Assembly (NCBI GenBank): GCA_902533955.1
Contig: CACANV010000016.1
Span: 1 to 12,072, forward strand
Source of the DNA: an uncultured Pelagibacteraceae bacterium
GTDB lineage: Bacteria; Pseudomonadota; Alphaproteobacteria; Pelagibacterales; Pelagibacteraceae
Direction of reading: 5' to 3'
Length of the DNA stretch: 12,072 nucleotides
The notes below the pieces were generated by a model, which saw nothing but the letters and a program-made list of their open reading frames with translations, did no database searches and was not told the origin of the DNA. This document shows positions 8,888 to 12,072 of this stretch, one piece after another. The first letter of the stretch is position 1. Each line of letters starts with the position of its first letter. The translations under genes and the position numbers were made by a program.

Positions 8888-9993
8888 TCTACTTTTACCA
8901 TATCATCTTTATGGATAACCTCTGACTTTGAAACATATCCTAATAGATTGCTAATTTTATTTGAATGTATTCCTTTAATTATAGATATTTCATCAGAAGT
9001 AAAACTGCTTAAACCTCTTGCAAATTCAATCATATTTTCATCTAATATTCTAACATGATCACCTTTGTTAAATTTGCCCCTTACTTCTTTAATTCCTGCA
9101 GCCAATAAACTTTTTCCACCTTTTAAAGCTGTCAAAGCTCCTGCATCAATAATTAATTGACCTTTAGGAGATATAGAGCTAATTATCCATTTTTTTCGAG
9201 CGTCTAATTTAGAAACTTTTGGTAAAAACCAGGTGCATAAATTATTTTTTAAAATATTCTGAATTGGTCTATTAATTAATCCGTTTGCTATAGCCATATG
9301 ACATCCAGAAAGTTGACAAATTTTTGCAGCATCAATTTTTGTTTTCATACCCCCAGTTCCATGTTCACCAATACTTCTTGTAGCTATTATTTCTATTTTA
9401 TTATCAATATTTTTTACTTCACGAATCAATTCTGCTTTTTTGTCTAACTTAGGATCCTTTGAATAGACACCATTAACATCTGACAATAAAATTAAACAAT
9501 CCGCATTTGATATCTGTGCAACTCTAGATGCCAATCTATCGTTATCACCATATTTTATTTCTGATGTTGCTATACTATCATTTTCATTAACTATAGGGAC
9601 AAAATCAAGCCTAAAAAGATTTTCAAAAGTTCTTTTTGCATTAATAGCTCTTCTTCTTTGTTCTGTATCTTCAAGAGTAAGTAAGATTTGTGAAAGATTT
9701 ATTTTTTTTGGACTAAATATTTTTTTAAAAAGATTCATCAACTCTATCTGACCTATAGAAGCTACTGCTTGACTTTTATCAAGTTTTAAATTTTTTTTAT
9801 TTAATTTTAATTTTTTACAACCTAAAGCTATAGCTCCTGAACTTACTATAATTAAATTTTTTTTTAAATTTTGTAGATTTTTTATGTCTTTAGCAAATTC
9901 TGATAACCAACTTTCTCTGATTGTTTTGTTATCATCAATAAGCAAAGAGGAGCCTATTTTAATTACAACTGTTTTAGAATCTTTAAGATACAT
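8884..9993 (-). CDS. proB: Glutamate 5-kinase with C-terminal PUA domain
   Basis: The 369-residue product phosphorylates glutamate, the committed step of proline synthesis and the usual target of feedback inhibition by proline. The amino-acid kinase domain (about 1-255) shows VVIKIGSSLL (9-18), IIVSSGAIALG (48-58), the VNENDSIATSEIKYGDND substrate loop (about 138-155), LLSDVNGVYSKDP and GTGGMKTKIDAAK. A PUA domain follows (about 275-355), recognisable from IIDAGALTALKGGKSLLAAGI, so this is the long two-domain form like the E. coli enzyme (367 residues). The ATG at 9993 lies inside the end of obgE (11-base overlap), and the stop overlaps the proA start by four bases, so the genes are tightly coupled. 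Confidence 0.96.
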   Translation of the reverse strand: MYLKDSKTVVIKIGSSLLIDDNKTIRESWLSEFAKDIKNLQNLKKNLIIVSSGAIALGCKKLKLNKKNLKLDKSQAVASIGQIELMNLFKKIFSPKKINLSQILLTLEDTEQRRRAINAKRTFENLFRLDFVPIVNENDSIATSEIKYGDNDRLASRVAQISNADCLILLSDVNGVYSKDPKLDKKAELIREVKNIDNKIEIIATRSIGEHGTGGMKTKIDAAKICQLSGCHMAIANGLINRPIQNILKNNLCTWFLPKVSKLDARKKWIISSISPKGQLIIDAGALTALKGGKSLLAAGIKEVRGKFNKGDHVRILDENMIEFARGLSSFTSDEISIIKGIHSNKISNLLGYVSKSEVIHKDDMVKVE

Positions 9994-10966
9994 GTTTAAT
10001 TAACTTTGATTTAATTTCTGATAGAGTTTTTTTATCAAGTGTAGAAATTAGTAATACATTTTTTTTAATTTTTTTTTTAAATTGAGTTAACTTATATTTA
10101 ATTTCATCTTTATCGATCAAGTCTATTTTGCTAAATACTAATATTTCCTGCTTTTTTTCAAGTTCTTTGCTGTATTTTTTTAACTCCATTCTTACTTGCC
10201 TATAAGAATGAAATAAATCTTCTTCAGTTATATCAATAAGATGAAGAAGTGTTTTGCATCTTTCAATATGCTTTAAAAACTTTATTCCTAACCCACTTCC
10301 TTCATGTGCTCCTTCAATTAGTCCAGGAATGTCCGCTAGTGTTATTTCTTTGTCATCATATATGGAAACACCCAGGTTAGGGTTTAAAGTAGTAAATTTG
10401 TAATTTGCAATTTTTGGTTTTGCACTTGTTAATGATGCAAGAAGACTTGATTTTCCTGCGTTGGGCAATCCAATAATTCCAATATCTGCAATAGTTTTTA
10501 ATTGTAAACATATCCAATATTCTTCACCCTTTGAACCTTTGGTAAATTTTTTTGGAGCTCTATTTGTAGAGGATTTAAATCTTGTATTTCCAAAACCTCC
10601 CTTACCTCCTGATGCGACAACAAACTCTTCATAATCATGCTTAAAATCATAAATTAAAGTTTTGTTATCTTCCTCAAAAACTTGAGTACCTAATGGAACT
10701 TTTAAATACAAATTTTTACCACTTCTGCCTGTTTTATTTTTTCCACTCCCATCCTTACCTCTTTCTGCTTTAAAGTGTTGTTGGTATCTGAAGTCAATCA
10801 ATGTATTTAGGTTTCTCTCCGATTTTAAAGTGACTGAACCTCCTTTTCCTCCATCTCCACCATCTGGTCCTCCAAACTCAATAAATTTTTCACGTCTAAA
10901 GCTTGGTGAACCGGAACCTCCATCACCTGCTTTTACAAATATCTTTACTTGATCTAAAAATTTCAT
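9983..10966 (-). CDS. obgE: Obg-family GTPase (ObgE/CgtA)
   Basis: The 327-residue product is an essential GTPase in most bacteria. It acts in large-subunit assembly and stress responses. The glycine-rich Obg fold occupies about residues 1-158, with the typical FRREKFIEFGGPDGGDGGKGG start and GGKGGFGN at 120-127. The G domain has G1 GLPNAGKSS (166-174), switch-I TT (192-193), G3 DIPG (212-215) with LIEGAHEGSGLG, G4 FSKID (278-282) and a G5 region ISTLDKK (307-313). The G4 Asn of NKxD is Ser279 here. The protein ends shortly after the G domain and lacks the C-terminal extension of the E. coli form (390). It lies 30 bases after rpmA, the classic rplU-rpmA-obg arrangement. Confidence 0.96.
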   Translation of the reverse strand: MKFLDQVKIFVKAGDGGSGSPSFRREKFIEFGGPDGGDGGKGGSVTLKSERNLNTLIDFRYQQHFKAERGKDGSGKNKTGRSGKNLYLKVPLGTQVFEEDNKTLIYDFKHDYEEFVVASGGKGGFGNTRFKSSTNRAPKKFTKGSKGEEYWICLQLKTIADIGIIGLPNAGKSSLLASLTSAKPKIANYKFTTLNPNLGVSIYDDKEITLADIPGLIEGAHEGSGLGIKFLKHIERCKTLLHLIDITEEDLFHSYRQVRMELKKYSKELEKKQEILVFSKIDLIDKDEIKYKLTQFKKKIKKNVLLISTLDKKTLSEIKSKLIKHVS

Positions 10967-10996
10967 GGGACAACAAATTTAAGTTAGTTGTATTTA

Positions 10997-11251
10997 TTAA
11001 TTGGGCTTAACTGAAACGTAAGTTCTATCTGATTTGCTTTTTTTGAACTCTACTTTACCTTTAACTATTGAAAAAATTGAATGATCTTTTCCCATTCCAA
11101 CATTTTCTCCAGGAAATATTTTTGTTCCTCTTTGTCTAACAATTATGTTGCCTGGTACCACTAGTTGACCACCATATCTCTTTACTCCAAGCCTTCTACC
11201 CGCACTATCTCTTCCATTTCTAGATGATCCACCTGCTTTTTTTGTTGCCAT
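10997..11251 (-). CDS. rpmA: Ribosomal protein bL27
   Basis: The 84-residue product is bL27 of the large subunit, whose N-terminal tail reaches towards the peptidyl-transferase centre. The start [16 protein letters not shown], then [11 protein letters not shown] and [21 protein letters not shown], is fully typical, as is the length. There is no N-terminal prosequence of the kind cleaved in Firmicutes. A ribosome site AAGG (minus strand, 11258-11261) lies six bases before the ATG, one of the few clear ones in this window. It is 13 bases after rplU. Confidence 0.98.
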   Translation of the reverse strand: MATKKAGGSSRNGRDSAGRRLGVKRYGGQLVVPGNIIVRQRGTKIFPGENVGMGKDHSIFSIVKGKVEFKKSKSDRTYVSVKPN

Positions 11252-11264
11252 AATTTACCTTAGT

Positions 11265-11666
11265 TTACTTGGAAACCTCTTTTTTTTCTGTTTCAACTTT
11301 TTTAACATCTTTTTTTATTTTTTCAGCTTCTGAGATAACTTTTCCATCTTTTGAAAAAATTTTATTAATTCTTATTAACGAAAACCGTTGTCTATGCCCA
11401 TTTTTTCTTCTTGAATTTTTTCTTCTTCTCTTTTTAAAAATAAGAATAGTTCTATTTTTTGAATTTTTTAATAAATCAGCCTCTACTTTTGCTCCAGAAA
11501 TTTTTGGCATTCCTAATTCTATATTTTTTTCATCGCCATACGCTAAAATTTCTTTAAATTCTACCTTTGTTTCAGGTTTAGAATTTTCTAATTTTTCTAT
11601 CTTGATTATTTCTCCAGCTTTAACTTTATACTGTTTTCCACCTGTTTGTATTACTGCGAATGACAT
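11265..11666 (-). CDS. rplU: Ribosomal protein bL21
   Basis: With the start at ATG 11666-11664 the product has 133 residues and begins MSFAVIQTGGKQYKVKAG, the usual bL21 N-terminus. An upstream in-frame ATG at 11693 would add nine non-conserved residues and lies inside the -10 region of the promoter, so it cannot be the start of a transcript from there. The chosen start has AGGA (minus strand, 11673-11676) six bases upstream. The core carries FKKRRRKNSRRKNGHRQ, the rRNA-binding segment, and continues to FSLIRINKI. The last 30 or so residues are a Lys/Glu-rich tail (AEKIKKDVKKVETEKKEVSK) beyond the roughly 103-residue core; C-terminal extensions of this kind occur in alphaproteobacteria. It is the first gene of the minus-strand operon. 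Confidence 0.96.
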   Translation of the reverse strand: MSFAVIQTGGKQYKVKAGEIIKIEKLENSKPETKVEFKEILAYGDEKNIELGMPKISGAKVEADLLKNSKNRTILIFKKRRRKNSRRKNGHRQRFSLIRINKIFSKDGKVISEAEKIKKDVKKVETEKKEVSK

Positions 11667-11683
11667 TATTAATCCTAAATTTA

Positions 11684-11727
11684 TATTCAGCAATATAGTC
11701 AGAGACCTCTTTTAGTCAAGCTGAATA
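11684..11727. repeat. Dyad symmetry framing the rplU promoter
   Basis: TATTCAGC (11684-11691) and GCTGAATA (11720-11727) are perfect 8-bp inverted arms. They abut the outer edges of the -10 and -35 hexamers exactly. A second inverted repeat, AGAG/CTCT (11701-11704 and 11707-11710), lies in the spacer and shares the same centre (11705.5). It could be an operator; no regulator is identifiable here. Confidence 0.5.
11692..11719 (-). promoter_or_regulatory. Promoter of the rplU operon
   Basis: On the minus strand, TTGACT (-35, 11714-11719) and TATATT (-10, 11692-11697) are separated by 16 bases. Each matches 5 of 6 consensus positions, and the extended forms CTTGAC and CTATAT fit the alphaproteobacterial housekeeping consensus. 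Transcription would begin near 11685, leaving a leader of about 20 bases to the rplU ATG with its AGGA ribosome site. It is the only strong promoter I see, and it probably drives all nine genes down to rppH. Confidence 0.75.
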
Positions 11728-11729
11728 AG

Positions 11730-12072
11730 TTAAAATTTATCCTTTAAATCTCTCAATTTTGAAAACGATCCCACATTCTCTGACCTAAGAAAAATATTAC
11801 ATTCTAATTCTTCTTTAATTGTAGATGGGATAGTAGGTAGACCTTCGTCTATTTTTTTTTTAATTAATTTAATTTTATCTATAAGGGCATAATTTTCTTT
11901 GTCATAATTTATACAAAAATCTGAATTTTTTAATGTATATTCATGTCCACAATAAATTTGTGTATCTAAAGGAAAGCTTTTAATCAGTTGTAAAGAAGAA
12001 AACATTTCTTCATAAGTTCCTTCAAAAATTCTTCCACAGCCTAATGAAAATAAGGTATCTCCTGTAAATAAA
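11730..12072 (-). CDS. gloB: Hydroxyacylglutathione hydrolase (glyoxalase II), C-terminal part
   Basis: The 113 codons from the right edge to the TAA at 11732-11730 read FTGDTLFSLGCGRIFEGTYE, then YCGHEYTLKNSDF, and end in FSKLRDLKDKF. These are the second half of the metallo-beta-lactamase fold and the C-terminal helical domain of glyoxalase II. The enzyme hydrolyses S-lactoylglutathione to lactate and glutathione in methylglyoxal detoxification. The Asp of GDTLF and the His of CGHEYT are metal-binding residues; the N-terminal THxHxDH motif must lie beyond the window. A Met at 12005 is internal, not a start, because conserved sequence continues upstream without interruption. It points the same way as rplU, 63 bases downstream, but rplU has its own promoter. 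No intrinsic terminator is evident after the stop. Confidence 0.93.
   Translation of the reverse strand, partial: LFTGDTLFSLGCGRIFEGTYEEMFSSLQLIKSFPLDTQIYCGHEYTLKNSDFCINYDKENYALIDKIKLIKKKIDEGLPTIPSTIKEELECNIFLRSENVGSFSKLRDLKDKF

Noticed and set aside
10970..10991. ACAAC...GTTGT inverted repeat in the rpmA-obgE spacer
   Set aside because: The stem is only 5 bp with a 12-base loop and no T-run, within chance expectation.
11667..11693. Earlier ATG for rplU adding nine residues
   Set aside because: It falls within the promoter's -10 region, lacks conservation with bL21, and the ATG at 11666 has a well-placed AGGA.
11269..11715. 148-codon plus-strand ORF opposite rplU
   Set aside because: It is the antisense shadow of a Lys/Glu-rich gene (giving Phe/Leu/Ser-rich protein), with no family resemblance.

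Overview
The window looks like chromosomal DNA from a very AT-rich alphaproteobacterium with a streamlined genome. A Pelagibacterales (SAR11)-type organism is the best guess. The evidence is the strong A/T bias, Lys/Asn/Ile-rich proteins, gaps of 0-30 bases or short overlaps between most genes, and the gene order. The order is a stand-alone F1 ATP synthase operon preceded by a piece of priA, then a convergent rplU-rpmA-obgE-proB-proA-nadD-rsfS-ctpA-rppH string. The assignment is from pattern recognition, not a database search.

Left edge (1-364): two pieces of the replication-restart helicase gene priA lie in opposite orientations. The zinc-finger segment is on the minus strand (1-162) and the extreme C-terminus is on the plus strand (about 163-261). 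They meet at about 142-180. This is either a real inversion with deletion or, more likely, a chimeric or mis-assembled contig end. A 103-base spacer follows, holding an imperfect hairpin, an 11-base tandem duplication over the atpH start and a weak promoter candidate.

Plus-strand operon (365-5148): atpH-atpA-atpG-atpD-atpC encodes the delta, alpha, gamma, beta and epsilon subunits of F1. No F0 genes are present, as is usual in alphaproteobacteria, where F0 is encoded elsewhere. All catalytic motifs checked in alpha and beta are intact.

Minus-strand operon (11666 down to 5137): a near-consensus promoter upstream of rplU starts a compact nine-gene string. It encodes ribosomal proteins L21 and L27, the ribosome-assembly GTPase Obg, the first two proline-biosynthesis enzymes (ProB, ProA), NAD synthesis (NadD), the ribosome silencing factor RsfS, a secreted PDZ-containing S41 protease and the Nudix hydrolase RppH. 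Five of the eight junctions are overlaps or gaps of 2 bases. The last gene overlaps the 3' end of atpC by 12 bases tail to tail.

Right edge (11730-12072): the C-terminal part of a glyoxalase II gene (gloB) runs off the window on the minus strand.

I found no mobile elements, CRISPR arrays, RNA genes or novel defence or biosynthetic systems. The points most worth checking are the inverted priA junction, the duplicated atpH start site and the dyad symmetry centred on the rplU promoter.
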